A stretch of DNA of 64,000 bases from assembly GCF_020131355.1 (NCBI RefSeq), contig NZ_JAHLEL010000022.1, positions 51,335 through 115,334 of the forward strand. Reading direction: 5' to 3'. Positions 18,299 to 27,851 of the stretch are shown here, piece after piece. Below the pieces are notes generated by a model. The model was not told where the DNA came from and searched no databases. It saw only the letters and a list, made by a program, of their open reading frames with translations. This stretch comes from Pseudonocardia sp. ICBG1293 (GTDB lineage: Bacteria > Actinomycetota > Actinomycetes > Mycobacteriales > Pseudonocardiaceae). Numbering within the stretch: the stretch's first letter is position 1; each line of letters begins with the position of its first letter. A program made the translations under genes and the position numbers.

Positions 18299-19048
18299 AT
18301 GTCGTTCGACTCGCTCACCCTCACGGTGATCGTCGGGACATTCTTTGTAGGAGGGCTGATCAAAGGCCTCACCGGCCTCGGACTCCCCCCAGTAGTCCTG
18401 GGGATCCTGACAGTAACGATCGGCATCCAGCCGGCGAAGGCGCTGATACTGATCCCGACGTTCCTCACGAATGCGTTGCAGGCCTCGGTCGGGGGCCACT
18501 TCAGGCAGGCAGTAGGGCGTACATGGCCCTTCCTGCTCGCGGCCACCGCCTTCACCGCCTCCGGGGCGTTGACCCTGCAGTTCTTCAACACCGACCTGAT
18601 GTCCTCCCTGCTCGGGATCCTCCTCGCGGTGTACGGACTGCTGGGACTGTTCGACCTGCGGATGCGCCTCGACAACGGCTGGCTGCACCCGGCCGGTGTC
18701 GCGTTCGGGGCCGCGAACGGCTTCCTGACCGGCCTGACCGGATCATCGGCCGTACCGGGAGTGTTCTACCTGGAATCGACCGGCATGCGCCGCGACGAAC
18801 TCGTACAAAGCATGGGGATCCTGTTCACCCTGTCCACGATCGGACTGGCCTGGACCCTCAGCGCCCAGGACCTCCTCGACCTCCGACTCCTGGCGCTGTC
18901 CGGGATAGCACTCGTCCCCGCACTGGCCGGAATGTGGATCGGCGCCCGGATCCGAGCCGCGATCCCCGAACTACGATTCCGGACAGTGTTCTGCATCGCC
19001 CTGCTGGCCCTGGGCGCCTTCGTCACCCTACAAAGCATGACCCTCTGA
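18299..19048 (+). CDS. TauE/SafE-family permease
   Basis: 249 residues with about eight hydrophobic segments. Family hallmarks are LIKGLTGLGLPPVVLGIL near the N-terminus and its repeat-like FGAANGFLTGLTGSSAVPGVFYLES in the second half. TauE/SafE proteins move sulfite, sulfonates or related anions across the cytoplasmic membrane. Its presence in the operon raises the possibility of a sulfur-containing substrate or by-product. Confidence 0.85.
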   Translation: MSFDSLTLTVIVGTFFVGGLIKGLTGLGLPPVVLGILTVTIGIQPAKALILIPTFLTNALQASVGGHFRQAVGRTWPFLLAATAFTASGALTLQFFNTDLMSSLLGILLAVYGLLGLFDLRMRLDNGWLHPAGVAFGAANGFLTGLTGSSAVPGVFYLESTGMRRDELVQSMGILFTLSTIGLAWTLSAQDLLDLRLLALSGIALVPALAGMWIGARIRAAIPELRFRTVFCIALLALGAFVTLQSMTL

Positions 19049-19088
19049 CACGACAACACGAACCACACGGATAAGAAAGGAAGGTCTC

Positions 19089-19673
19089 GTGGACCCTGCC
19101 CTGGCCGGTCTGCTCGGTGAGCTGGAGGAGTTCGGCGCGTCCCACGACGCGTCGACCGATGACCGCAGCCGCAAGATGCTCAACATCACCCACGACACCG
19201 GTGTGTTCCTGTCGTTACTGATCAAGGCCACCGCCAGCCGGCACGTACTGGAGATCGGGACGTCGAACGGCTACTCGACACTGTGGCTGGCCGACGCCGT
19301 AGGCCCCCAGGGCACCGTGACCACCATCGAACAAGCCCCCGACAAGATCGACCTCGCCCACCGCAACATCGACCGGGCGGGCCTGACCTCCCGCGTACAC
19401 CAGATCCTCGGGGACGCGGGCGAGTTCCTCACGACAACCGGACACCACGGGTTCGACCTTGTCTTCCTCGACAGCGACCGCGAGCAGTACACGGGCTGGT
19501 GGCCTCATCTGCAACGCATGCTCCCGGTGGGGCGACTCCTCGTGGTCGACAACGCGGTGTCCCACGCCCACCAGATGACCGACTTCCGCGAGACCATCGA
19601 CGCCACTACCGGATGGCTGTCGTCGTTGTCCCCGATCGGGAACGGAGAACTGCTGGTCCTCCGGGAACGGTAA
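19089..19673 (+). CDS. Class I SAM-dependent O-methyltransferase
   Basis: 194 residues from a GTG behind AAAGGAAGG. It has SAM motif I VLEIGTSNGYSTLWLA, motif II VTTIEQAPDKIDLAHRN and the catechol-type metal motif FDLVFLDSDREQY plus LLVVDNAVS. It resembles COG4122/caffeoyl-CoA-type O-methyltransferases. It is the last gene of the cluster, 40 bp after the permease, and probably a tailoring enzyme or a carboxyl/hydroxyl methylase. Confidence 0.88.
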   Translation: MDPALAGLLGELEEFGASHDASTDDRSRKMLNITHDTGVFLSLLIKATASRHVLEIGTSNGYSTLWLADAVGPQGTVTTIEQAPDKIDLAHRNIDRAGLTSRVHQILGDAGEFLTTTGHHGFDLVFLDSDREQYTGWWPHLQRMLPVGRLLVVDNAVSHAHQMTDFRETIDATTGWLSSLSPIGNGELLVLRER

Positions 19674-20232
19674 CACCAGAGCGCCCGAGCCGGTATGAGA
19701 TGACATCACCACCGAAGCGACTCACGTCAAGGCTCTTCACCCGCGGCGCTCGAGTCGATCATTGCGATCACAGTCCCTGGTACGAACCAGCACGCGACGA
19801 AGACCGACGAAAACTAAGAGGTCGTTTCAGAACGACTTGTCGAGTTTCCATTGACCCCTCGACGACAGATCAAACGGCAGGTCAGATAGCCGCTTGTCGT
19901 CTACAACAGACACGTCGACCTCGTTCTGAAATGACCTCTAAAGATGCGAAGATCGCGGACGCCGGCCCGGTCGTGTGTGACGCGGCCGAGCTGACCGATC
20001 GAAGGCGCCCTGCAGCGCGCAGTGCCCGTACCCAGTATGACCGCCGTGCATGACCGCTACGGGCCGAGCAAGTGCGGTCGGCCTTCAGAGCAGAGTCAAG
20101 GGTGGAATCACTCGCTCGCCGGGGGATGCCGATTCCCCCATCTCATACATTCCGTCACTCCGAGTCTGTCGGCTATGATACGCCCCGTCGTATGAAAGAT
20201 TCTTTAGAGCGCCGTAGAATCAGGGAGCGATC
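19674..20232. other. Non-coding stretch with a MITE
   Basis: Apart from the MITE at 19818-19938 I see no supported gene. The cluster ends here and mobile debris begins. The bases just before 20233 contain AGGGAG, the ribosome site of the broken lsr2 homologue. Confidence 0.5.
19818..19938 (+). mobile_element. 121-bp MITE, copy 4
   Basis: Flanked by TAA on both sides; marks the right boundary of the intact biosynthetic cluster. Confidence 0.97.
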
Positions 20233-20791
20233 GTGGCTCGTGTTAAGAGGTCATTTCAGAACGAGGTCGACGTGTCTGTTGTAGACGACAAGCGGCTATC
20301 TGACCTGCCGTTTGATCTGTCGTCGAGGGGTCAATGGAAACTCGACAAGTCGTTCTGAAACGACCTCTAAGCACATTACGTTGGTGGACGATCTGGATGG
20401 TGGTAGCGCGGACGAGACCGTGGAGTTCACGGTCGACGACCTCGCCTACGAGATCGACCTGAGCCGAGATCATGCTGTCGCGCTGCGGGAGGCGCTCGCC
20501 CCCTACCCCGCCGCGGCCCGCCGGACACCCGAGGGTGCTGCCCGAGCTCGACGCCTCCGAACCGCCGCCTCGGCGACCACGACGGCGCGGCGTCGATACA
20601 CCAGCGCGGTGCGTTCCTAGGCTCGGGAGAACGGCTACCAGATCGCCGACCGTGGTCGTATCTCGGCCGAGATCACCACAGCGTATGAGAACAGTGCCGA
20701 CGCCGGGGTCATCCCCTCACCGCGCACCGCACCCGCACCGGCCCAGCGATCGGCATCGATGTCGGTGCCGCAGTTCCAGGAGGCCGGATGA
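20233..20791 (+). pseudogene. lsr2: Lsr2-family nucleoid protein, doubly inactivated
   Basis: Reads from the GTG at 20233 (MARVKH...). Excising the MITE at 20247-20367 plus one TAA gives the Lsr2 N-terminal dimerisation domain (HITLVDDLDGGSADETVEF, YEIDLSRDHAVALREALAPY). The C-terminal AT-rich-DNA-binding part is ARENGYQIADRGRISAEI, with the RGR hook. In addition, the codon before ARENG is TAG (20618-20620) where the family has Trp, a nonsense change. Restored length is 145 codons counting the TAG. Lsr2 silences horizontally acquired AT-rich DNA in actinobacteria; this copy should be non-functional. Confidence 0.85.
20247..20367 (-). mobile_element. 121-bp MITE, copy 5
   Basis: Inserted in codon 5 of the lsr2 homologue; TAA on both flanks. 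Confidence 0.97.
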
Positions 20792-20949
20792 CCGCGATCG
20801 CCTCGGCGTACTGTCCGAGGCTGTGCCGCCTGGTCAACTGAGCGGTGACCTCATCAAATGCCGCTGTTCGCGGTCCGGTCACGCCGGCGGTGCTGTCCTG
20901 CCAGCGGTACTGAGCAGTTGTTCGGGGCGGTCGTTCCAGAGTGGGTTGC

Positions 20950-21372
20950 ATGAGTGAACGAGGCCGGCGGCGGGAGCTCCTGCGTGCGGCTCAGCGGTCG
21001 GCCGCGGCGATGGAAAGTTGCTTTGTCGGCGCCCGCGCTGCGGCGGAGACTGCGCGCGAGCTGCGGGACCGTCGCGGGATCGCACGGCTGGTGTGGACAG
21101 CGATGACGATGCACCGATGCGCGGTCACACAGACCTACTGGAAGACCCGCCACGGCCATCAGCATTTCCATGTGGTACTCGCCCTGCCCGAAGCCACGAC
21201 CGTGATCGTGGAGATGCACTTCCCCGACACCCACGACAGCGTGCTGGTCGTCGCCTCCCACGCCGCCTCCTCTCTCAGTATCGCCGACACCCTCACCATC
21301 GGGGTGTTTCCGGCCTACGCTCATGACCTGCCCACGGTCCGTGCTTGGCTGCTACCCGACCTCGCTGACTAA
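20950..21372 (+). CDS. Hypothetical protein
   Basis: About 140 residues from ATG 20950 (MSERGRRRELLRAAQRSAAA). An Ala/Arg-rich helical N-terminus is followed by a beta-rich part (HQHFHVVLALPEATTVIVEM). Not recognised. Its TAA stop (21370-21372) is exactly the target trinucleotide of the adjoining MITE, so the protein is unaffected by the insertion. Confidence 0.55.
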   Translation: MSERGRRRELLRAAQRSAAAMESCFVGARAAAETARELRDRRGIARLVWTAMTMHRCAVTQTYWKTRHGHQHFHVVLALPEATTVIVEMHFPDTHDSVLVVASHAASSLSIADTLTIGVFPAYAHDLPTVRAWLLPDLAD

Positions 21373-21493
21373 GAGGTCGTTTCAGAACGACTTGTCGAGT
21401 TTCCATTGACCCCTCGACGACAGATCAAACGGCAGGTCAGATAGCCGCTTGTCGTCTACAACAGACACGTCGACCTCGTTCTGAAATGACCTC
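21373..21493 (+). mobile_element. 121-bp MITE, copy 6
   Basis: Left flank TAA (a stop codon), right flank TTA shared with the adjacent IS5-type element IS-c. With copy 7 it brackets IS-c in direct orientation. Confidence 0.97.
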
Positions 21494-21496
21494 TTA

Positions 21497-22476
21497 GAGG
21501 TCGCGCGGATTGGTCACAGCTTGGCCGCGGTCGAGTGTCTGGGGGCGAGGGCGGGTACGGGCCTGCCGATCATGAAGTTATCTACGCTTCGTGATCGTCT
21601 GGAGGCCGCGTGCCCACCCTGCCATCATGGCTGACCGAGCCGTTGTGGGACCAGTTCACCGCGCTGCTGCCTCATCGAGACGAGTTCGATCCCACCCATC
21701 CGCTGGGCTGCCATCGCCGCCGGATCGCGGATCGGATCGTGTTCGACAAGCTCCTGCAGGTACTGCGGTTCGGCTGCTCGTATGAGGGCATCGCTGACAG
21801 CACCTGCTCGGCGACCACCATCCGCGATCGTCGTGACGAGTGGATCAGGCTCGGGGTCTTCGCCCAGCTGCGTCGGATCGTCCTGGACGCCTACGACCGC
21901 ATCGTCGGTCTGCTGCTGCACGACATCGCCGTCGATGGCGCCATCACCAAGGCCCCCGGCGGCGGCGAGGTCGCCGGTCCGTCGCCGGTGGACCGGCGCA
22001 AACAGGGTATGAAACGTTCGGTGCTCGTCGAGGGATACGGCATCCCGCTGGGCCGAGTCCTGGCCGGAGCCAACCGGCACGACTCCCCGCTACTGGGCCC
22101 CACCCTCGACCGCCTCGATGCTCTCGGCCCGCTGCCCGACGACATCACCGTGCACCTCGACGCCGGCTATGACTCCGGCAAGACCCGCGACACGCTGGCC
22201 GAACGAGGCCTGCACGGCGAGATCGCGCACAAGGGTGAGAAAGCGCCGATCCAGGCCACCCGCCGCTGGCACGTCGAGCGGACCAACGCTTGGCACAACA
22301 GCTTCAACCGGCTGCAGCGCTGCTACGAACGACGAGAAATCGTCGTCGACGCGTTCTTCGACCTCGCCGACACGATCGTCACACTCCGTAGCTTGATTCG
22401 GCAGGCCTGGACCACACACCGCTGGAACGCCCGACCTGCACGACGTCCATGATCACCAACCAATCCGCGCGACCTC
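21497..22476 (+). mobile_element. IS5-family element IS-c (980 bp)
   Basis: Perfect terminal repeats GAGGTCGCGCGGATTGGT at 21497 and its complement ending 22476, TTA on both sides. It lies exactly between two MITE copies. Its ends share only GAGGTCG with the MITE. Confidence 0.93.
21610..22452 (+). CDS. IS5-family transposase of IS-c
   Basis: 280 residues, GTG start. DDE residues are visible in AVDGAITKAPGGGE, HLDAGYDSGK and VERTNAWHNSFNRL. The N-terminal part carries the DUF4096-like region WDQFTALLPHRDEFDPTHPLGCHRRR. It appears intact. Related in layout to the IS-b transposases at 35440 and 54907. Confidence 0.92.
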   Translation: MPTLPSWLTEPLWDQFTALLPHRDEFDPTHPLGCHRRRIADRIVFDKLLQVLRFGCSYEGIADSTCSATTIRDRRDEWIRLGVFAQLRRIVLDAYDRIVGLLLHDIAVDGAITKAPGGGEVAGPSPVDRRKQGMKRSVLVEGYGIPLGRVLAGANRHDSPLLGPTLDRLDALGPLPDDITVHLDAGYDSGKTRDTLAERGLHGEIAHKGEKAPIQATRRWHVERTNAWHNSFNRLQRCYERREIVVDAFFDLADTIVTLRSLIRQAWTTHRWNARPARRP

Positions 22477-22479
22477 TTA

Positions 22480-22600
22480 GAGGTCGTTTCAGAACGACTT
22501 GTCGAGTTTCCATTGACCCCTCGACGACAGATCAAACGGCAGGTCAGATAGCCGCTTGTCGTCTACAACAGACACGTCGACCTCGTTCTGAAATGACCTC
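22480..22600 (+). mobile_element. 121-bp MITE, copy 7
   Basis: TTA on both flanks; immediately follows IS-c. Confidence 0.97.
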
Positions 22601-22657
22601 TTAGCTACTTCGCCCTGAAGAAGTAGCAGCGCATCAGGCGGGAGTGTCCGAATCAAC

Positions 22658-23768
22658 GGCTCTGGCACAGATGCGGTGGTGCCGCGGCGTGTCACGTTCG
22701 GGTGACGCGCTGACTCTGTGATCATCGCGCTGGTGTGGCCATGATCTTGGAGAGGTGCTGTTCCCCGGGCTGTCGTCCCTGGTCATCGAGGAGGTCGTCG
22801 CCAGCGGCTCTGTCCTGCAGCTCACGGCGCGTAGCGCCATGGCATCAGCGTGGTGCCCGCGATGCGGCACCGAGTCACACCGAGTGCACGCCTGGCACCT
22901 GCGCCGGCTGGCCGACCTTCCGGTCGGAGGCTGCTCGGCGGTGATGGAACTGCGGGTCCGTCGCCTGCTCTGCACCGAGATGGAGTATGCCCGCAGCGGA
23001 CCTTCCGTGAGCAGATCCCCGCTCTGGCCAGCCGATACGCACGCCGCACGCTACGGCTGGCAGCCACGATCGGGCAGGTCGCGGTCACCCTGGCCGGACG
23101 AGCCGGCGTCGCACTGCTGGGTGCGCTCGGTGTGACGGTCTCCCGGTCGAGTGTGCTGCGCACGCTGATGGCGCTGCCGCTACCGGCGGCACCGGTGCCG
23201 GCGGTGCTCAGCGTCGACGACGTCGCCCTGCGTCGCGGCCACAGCTACATGACCATGGTGATCGACCCGGTCACGCACCGCCGGATCGACGTGCTGCCCG
23301 ACCGCCGGGCGGCGACGCTGACGGCGTGGCTACGTGATCGACCGGGCATCACCGCGGTGTGCCGGGACGGGTCGGCCACCTACGCCGAGGCGATCACCGC
23401 GGGCGCGCCCGATGCGGTGCAGGTCAGCGACCGGTGGCACCTGTGGCACGGTCTCGGCCGCGCGGTGGAGAAGGTCGTCATCGCCCACACCGCGTGCTGG
23501 CGACCCGGGAGTGCCCAGACAACCACGGCAGACGCGAAGCGCCCGGAGTCGGCGCTCGCGCAGCGGACGCGGGCCCGCCACGCCGCGGTGCACGACCTGC
23601 TCGATCAGAGCGTGGGGCTGCTCGAGTGCTCGCGACGGCTGGGCTGGTCGCTCAACACGATCAAGCGCTACGCCCGCGCCGCGCGGGCCGAGGAGCTGAT
23701 CCGGCTATCCCGCTACGGGACCACGCTCGTCGACCCGCACCGCGATCACCTGCGGCGTCGGCGGTCTT
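22658..23768 (+). pseudogene. ISL3-family transposase, frameshifted and 3'-truncated
   Basis: The left end begins GGCTCTGGCACAG at 22658. The N-terminal zinc-ribbon (WCPRCGTESHRVHAWHLRRLAD) is in one frame from 22755. The catalytic domain (LSVDDVALRRGHSYMTMVID, DGSATYAEAI, QVSDRWHLWHGL) is in another, so a frameshift lies near 22980. Similarity ends abruptly at DHLRRRR (about 23765). Confidence 0.85.
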
Positions 23769-23942
23769 GATCTGGCAGTGGGGGCGTCGAGGCGCGTAGC
23801 GGCCGGAGACCGACACGACAACACCAGACCAAGAGCCGACCAGCGGCGACGAGGACGAGCCGGGCGCGACACGGGCCCGGCCGCGGCTGAGGCGTGGCAT
23901 CCTCGGGTGGCCCGACCGGCAGACCCGAGGACGGAGGCACGG

Positions 23943-24232
23943 GTGGAGATCGACCCCGTCGCCTTCGCCGACGCTCAAGCCCGCCGATTCACCGGCCGCC
24001 GTCTACGCGTCGGCCGCTCCGCGGTCGTTCACGACGTAGTGTGGAAGGCGTGGCTCGGCGATCTCACCCTCCCCGTTGCGGCCTGCAATCAAGGGTGGCG
24101 GGGCTCGCCGCGACCGACGCTCCCGCGAACTGCCGTAAATGCACTCTGGCCCTCGGCCGGGTTACAGCGCGGCGGGCGCCGCCGTTCCAGGCCACCTTGT
24201 TCGACCTCGACGCCGTCACCGATGTGGCATAG
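23943..24232 (+). pseudogene. Small zinc-binding-type hypothetical, frameshifted
   Basis: A GTG-started frame (EIDPVAFADAQARRFTGRRL ... LPVAACNQGW) continues in another frame as AATDAPANCRKCTLALG. Together they give a C...CxxC arrangement seen in short accessory-replicon hypotheticals. The frameshift falls near 24100. Function unknown. Bases 23770-23942 hold nothing recognisable. Confidence 0.4.
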
Positions 24233-24624
24233 ATCCACTGGTAGATCGCCTCGTGGGACACCCGGCAAGTCTTGTCGGTCGGGTAGAGCCGAGGTAAGCG
24301 ACCCGCGATCGGGGCCGGGGACCAGCCGATCTTCAACAACCCGGTCACCACCGCCCGTGATCGCGGTGACCGGTCCACCGCGAACCTCTTCGGTCGGGCC
24401 CGCGCTGCGCGCGCGGCTTCCTCGGCCGGACCTGCCCGGTAGTCCTCCCGGCCGCCGTGGCGGGCGACCTCACGAGAGATCACCGACCGATCCCGACCCA
24501 GCACCTCAGCGATATCACACAACCGCCAGCCTGCGGCCAACCCCCGCGAGATCTTCTCCCGATCAGTCAAAGTGAGCACTTCCCGCACGTCATGATCCTG
24601 TTCCCCACCGAACAACAAGATCAA
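24232..24624 (-). pseudogene. IS30-family transposase, 3'-truncated
   Basis: N-terminal half of an IS30 transposase: helix-turn-helix TLTDREKISRGLAAGWRLCD and RDRSVISREVARHGG, then VSHEAIYQWIYA, after which similarity stops. A second, shorter copy of the same N-terminus lies at 51353. Confidence 0.85.
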
Positions 24625-24649
24625 GTGCTACGACCGCCTGAGCGCGCCA

Positions 24650-24811
24650 CGTTCTCAACCGGCGCCGCCGCTGGAGCACCCGCGCCGAACTGCGGCTGGC
24701 GATCGTGTCCTGGATCGAGACCACCTACCACCGCTGGCGCCGCCAGCAGGGCCTCGGTCGACTGACTCCGGTCGAGTTCGAGACACTGCTCAACATCGCC
24801 CACGCGGCTTG
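24650..24811 (+). pseudogene. IS3-family transposase OrfB C-terminal remnant
   Basis: In frame the segment reads WSTRAELRLAIVSWIETTYH, then HRWRRQQGLGRLTPVEFETL and a TGA at 24809. This is the typical IS3 OrfB tail; no upstream part is present. Confidence 0.75.
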
Positions 24812-24963
24812 ACCCACCTACCAAGATCGGGTCAAGCGAACTCTGAGCAGCCCCGCGAACCGACTGCTGTGAGGGTCGCCGTAACCGCGGTCGCGCACGG
24901 GTGGTCCCGCGTGGTGGTCCCGCGTGACGGGCTCCGACCGAACCGGCTATAGTCTGTGGCGAT

Positions 24964-25079
24964 CCACTGCTACGGTGGGGCGCGCCTAGGGTTCCGTCCC
25001 TCTTGCGGGAGTCTGGTCCAAGAGACGCAGGCGGTTTATCGAATCGCCCCACGGCGGGACAAAAGCCCGGGAGACAACT
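24964..25079 (+). ncRNA. Orphan guanidine-I (ykkC) riboswitch
   Basis: The aptamer signature is present in order: CTAGGGTTCCG (24986 on), GTCTGGTCCAAGAGACGCAG, and ACGGCGGGACAAAAGCCCGG GAGA near the end. In actinobacteria this class usually controls guanidine carboxylase, urea-carboxylase-type or small multidrug exporter genes. Here no such gene follows: the next 250 bp hold only a C-run at 25122-25132, very short frames and a hairpin CTTCCGGTC...GACCGGAAG near 25277, then a MITE. Recognised from conserved sequence only; no covariance search was run. Confidence 0.8.
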
Positions 25080-25331
25080 GGTTGGCATCAGTTGCTCCGC
25101 TGGTGCCCGATGAGAGGATCCCCCCCCCCCCCGCGTCTAAAGTCCTCCGCTGTCACGCGATGATCGCCGCAACGGGTGTCGGCGCGGGAAGCGCCTAGCA
25201 GACCCGCTCCGCGCGGCGCTGAGACCGTCGCTCACCTGAGCAGGCCTGAGAGGGGCCGATCCACCCTGTCGAACCTTCCGGTCGTCGACCGGAAGCGTCG
25301 CCGCACCGGCGAGCTGTCACCTCTCAGCTTA

Positions 25332-25452
25332 GAGGTCGTTTCAGAACGACTTGTCGAGTTTCCATTGACCCCTCGACGACAGATCAAACGGCAGGTCAGA
25401 TAGCCGCTTGTCGTCTACAACAGACACGTCGACCTCGTTCTGAAATGACCTC
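25332..25452 (+). mobile_element. 121-bp MITE, copy 8
   Basis: TTA on both flanks; between the riboswitch and the qcrB gene. Confidence 0.97.
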
Positions 25453-25595
25453 TTAGCCAGGGCGGTCGGCCCGTAGAAACTCATGCAGCAGGAGCAGTCC
25501 TAGCTGTCATCGGCATCAAACATGAACGACATCTCATCGAGACCGCACTGCCCGTCCGTTTGTCCGGTGGACCACCGAGGAGGAAACCCGGAGAC

Positions 25596-25637
25596 ATGAG
25601 CCCAACCTCACGGCCTCGTCCAGGGGGCTACCGATGA
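25596..25637 (+). CDS. Possible 13-residue leader ORF of qcrB
   Basis: ATG after GGAGGAAACCCGGAGAC encodes [13 protein letters not shown] and ends in the ATGA overlap with the qcrB start. The strong ribosome site belongs to this ORF rather than to qcrB, suggesting translational coupling. It may be a remnant of an upstream gene's start. Confidence 0.35.
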   Translation: MSPTSRPRPGGYR

Positions 25638-27319
25638 AGAAGCGGGCCGTCGAGGCCCTGGAACAAGCCGACCAGCGGTATCACCCAGCCGCGGGGCTGC
25701 GTCAACAGCTCAACAAGGTCTTCCCGACCCACTGGTCGTTCATGCTGGGCGAGATCGCGCTCTACAGCTTCATCATCGTCATCCTCTCGGGGGTCTACCT
25801 GGCGCTGTTCTTCGACCCTTCGATGGAAGAGGTCGTCTACAACGGCCCCTACGACCCGCTCCGCGGCGTACACATGTCCCGGGCCTACGAGTCAGCACTC
25901 GCGCTGACCTTCGAGGTTCGCGGTGGGCTGTTCATGCGTCAGCTACACCACTGGTCTGCCCTGCTGTTCGTGGCGTCGATGATGTGCCACATGTTCCGGG
26001 TGTTCTTCACTGGAGCGTTCCGTAAGCCTCGAGAGGCCAACTGGGCGATCGGGATCAATCTGATCCTGGTCGCTACCTTCGCGGGTTTCAGTGGCTACTC
26101 GCTGCCCGACGAGCTCCTCTCCGGGGTCGGCTTGCGGATCGCCTCCGGTATCACCCTGTCGGTCCCGGTCGTGGGGACCTGGGTGCACTGGGCGCTGTTC
26201 GGCGAGGACTTCATGGGTACCGAGATCATCCCCCGGCTCTACATCATCCACGTTCTGATTCTTCCCGGGATCTTGCTCGCCCTGATCGCAGTCCACCTCG
26301 GCCTTGTCTGGTATCAGAAGCACACCCAGTTCCCCGGAGTGGGCCGGACTGAGAACAACGTGGTCGGTGTCCGGATCATGCCGCAGTTCGCGGCCAAGGG
26401 TGGCGCGTTCTTCTTCATTGTCGCTGGCATCCTTGCCATCGTCTCCGGGCTGTTCGAGATCAACCGCATCTGGTTCTTCGGGCCCTTCGACCCCTCGCAC
26501 GTCTCCGCTGGCTCGCAGCCGGATTTCTACATGCTGTTCTCCGAGGGCATGGGGCGGATCTTCCCGCCCTGGGAGTTCTACTTGTTTGACACCTACACGA
26601 TCCCGTCAGCATTCCTGCCTACCGCAGCGTTCCTACCGGTGCTGTTCATGCTTGCATCGGCGTACCCGAAGATCGAGCGGCGCTTCACCGGCGACGACGC
26701 GCATCACAACCTCCTTCAGCGTCCGCGTGACGTCCCGGTCCGCACAGCCCTAGGGGCGATGGGGATCACGTTCTATCTATGGCTGGTCCTCTGCGGGTTC
26801 AACGACTGGATCTCGCTATTCTTCCACATCTCACTCAACGCGACGACCTGGGCCGGGCGCATCGGTCTGCTGATCGTGCCGCCGATCGTGTACTGGATCG
26901 CCTACCGGTGGTGCCTGGGTCTGCAGAAGTCCGACCGGGCCGTACTAGAACACGGTTTGGAGACCGGCATCATCAAACGGCTCCCACACGGCGCGTACAT
27001 CGAGGTGCACCAGCCGCTCGCCGGCGTCGACGAGCACGGCCACCCCGTCAGACTGGAGTATCAGGGCGCCCCCGTTCCGAAGCGGATGAACGAGCTCGGA
27101 GCTGCAGGCCGCTCCACACCCGGGACCCTGTTCACCCCCGACCCGGCCGCCGAGACTGCGGCGCTGGACCGGGCCCGCGAGCAGGCACGTGAACAAGAAC
27201 GTGCCGCGTCAGAACGGCGCGCCGACGTCACCGCGGACTGCCGCGCCGACCCTCATGGAACCGACGAGACGGCCGGCCGCCCCTTCGACGACGGCTGCCC
27301 CCGCGATGCGCACGCTTGA
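25634..27319 (+). CDS. qcrB: Cytochrome bc complex cytochrome b subunit
   Basis: 561 residues with eight or nine hydrophobic helices. Haem-ligand histidines are in [21 protein letters not shown] and [18 protein letters not shown]; the quinol-site segment is [14 protein letters not shown]. The actinobacterial-type extended C-terminal tail is Arg/Glu-rich. QcrB oxidises menaquinol within the bcc-aa3 supercomplex in the membrane. No qcrA, qcrC or cta gene is nearby, so this is a stand-alone copy, possibly an inhibitor-tolerant duplicate. The Arg-rich tail (after about residue 510) is unusually repetitive. Confidence 0.93.
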   Translation: MKKRAVEALEQADQRYHPAAGLRQQLNKVFPTHWSFMLGEIALYSFIIVILSGVYLALFFDPSMEEVVYNGPYDPLRGVHMSRAYESALALTFEVRGGLFMRQLHHWSALLFVASMMCHMFRVFFTGAFRKPREANWAIGINLILVATFAGFSGYSLPDELLSGVGLRIASGITLSVPVVGTWVHWALFGEDFMGTEIIPRLYIIHVLILPGILLALIAVHLGLVWYQKHTQFPGVGRTENNVVGVRIMPQFAAKGGAFFFIVAGILAIVSGLFEINRIWFFGPFDPSHVSAGSQPDFYMLFSEGMGRIFPPWEFYLFDTYTIPSAFLPTAAFLPVLFMLASAYPKIERRFTGDDAHHNLLQRPRDVPVRTALGAMGITFYLWLVLCGFNDWISLFFHISLNATTWAGRIGLLIVPPIVYWIAYRWCLGLQKSDRAVLEHGLETGIIKRLPHGAYIEVHQPLAGVDEHGHPVRLEYQGAPVPKRMNELGAAGRSTPGTLFTPDPAAETAALDRAREQAREQERAASERRADVTADCRADPHGTDETAGRPFDDGCPRDAHA

Positions 27320-27776
27320 CCTGGTGCGGGCCTGGCGAGAAGAGCGGCGCCGCGTCACGGAACGCAACTGTGTCGAAACAATTCTGCAGGACTTCCCACA
27401 CATGGTGCTCCATCTACGCGACGCATTTACTCTAGCCCATGATGAGCTGGGCACCGACCTTGCCTACGCCCGAGTAAACCGCCAGGGAGACGTCCTGACT
27501 CTCGCCACAACAATTCGTCGAATCGACGAGACGACATCCGAATGGCACCTAATCGTGGCTCGGTCAGGGAAACAAGGAAGAACGCCGCTTACACTTTCTG
27601 CCACAGAAGGCCGATCTTGGAGTCTTGCGTTGTTCGGAACTTATCATTCCGCATCAATCACGATCGGGGCAACGCTGCCGCGCCACGAGCTGCCTTTCGA
27701 GCTCCATGATGGAGCACACTATTCCGTGCGCGTCAAGGTAGACGCCAGGCCGACATCATTCATCGCGACCGCTTAG
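27306..27776 (+). CDS. Hypothetical protein coupled to qcrB
   Basis: 156 residues from ATG 27306, overlapping the qcrB 3' end by 14 bp. It starts [20 protein letters not shown] and continues with a beta-rich domain ([20 protein letters not shown]). No membrane segment. Not recognised; coupling suggests co-expression with QcrB. Codon use is less GC-biased than in qcrB. Confidence 0.5.
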   Translation: MRTLDLVRAWREERRRVTERNCVETILQDFPHMVLHLRDAFTLAHDELGTDLAYARVNRQGDVLTLATTIRRIDETTSEWHLIVARSGKQGRTPLTLSATEGRSWSLALFGTYHSASITIGATLPRHELPFELHDGAHYSVRVKVDARPTSFIATA

Positions 27777-27851
27777 GGGCCTGTGCAAGGAACGGTGGTT
27801 CCGGCCCGACACTCCGGGCCGCGAGGTCCGGCGGGATGGGCACTGTGAGTG

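Noticed and set aside
25122..25132. Run of C residues near 25122 as a biological feature
   Set aside because: Homopolymer in non-coding DNA; could be a sequencing artefact and gives no interpretable signal.
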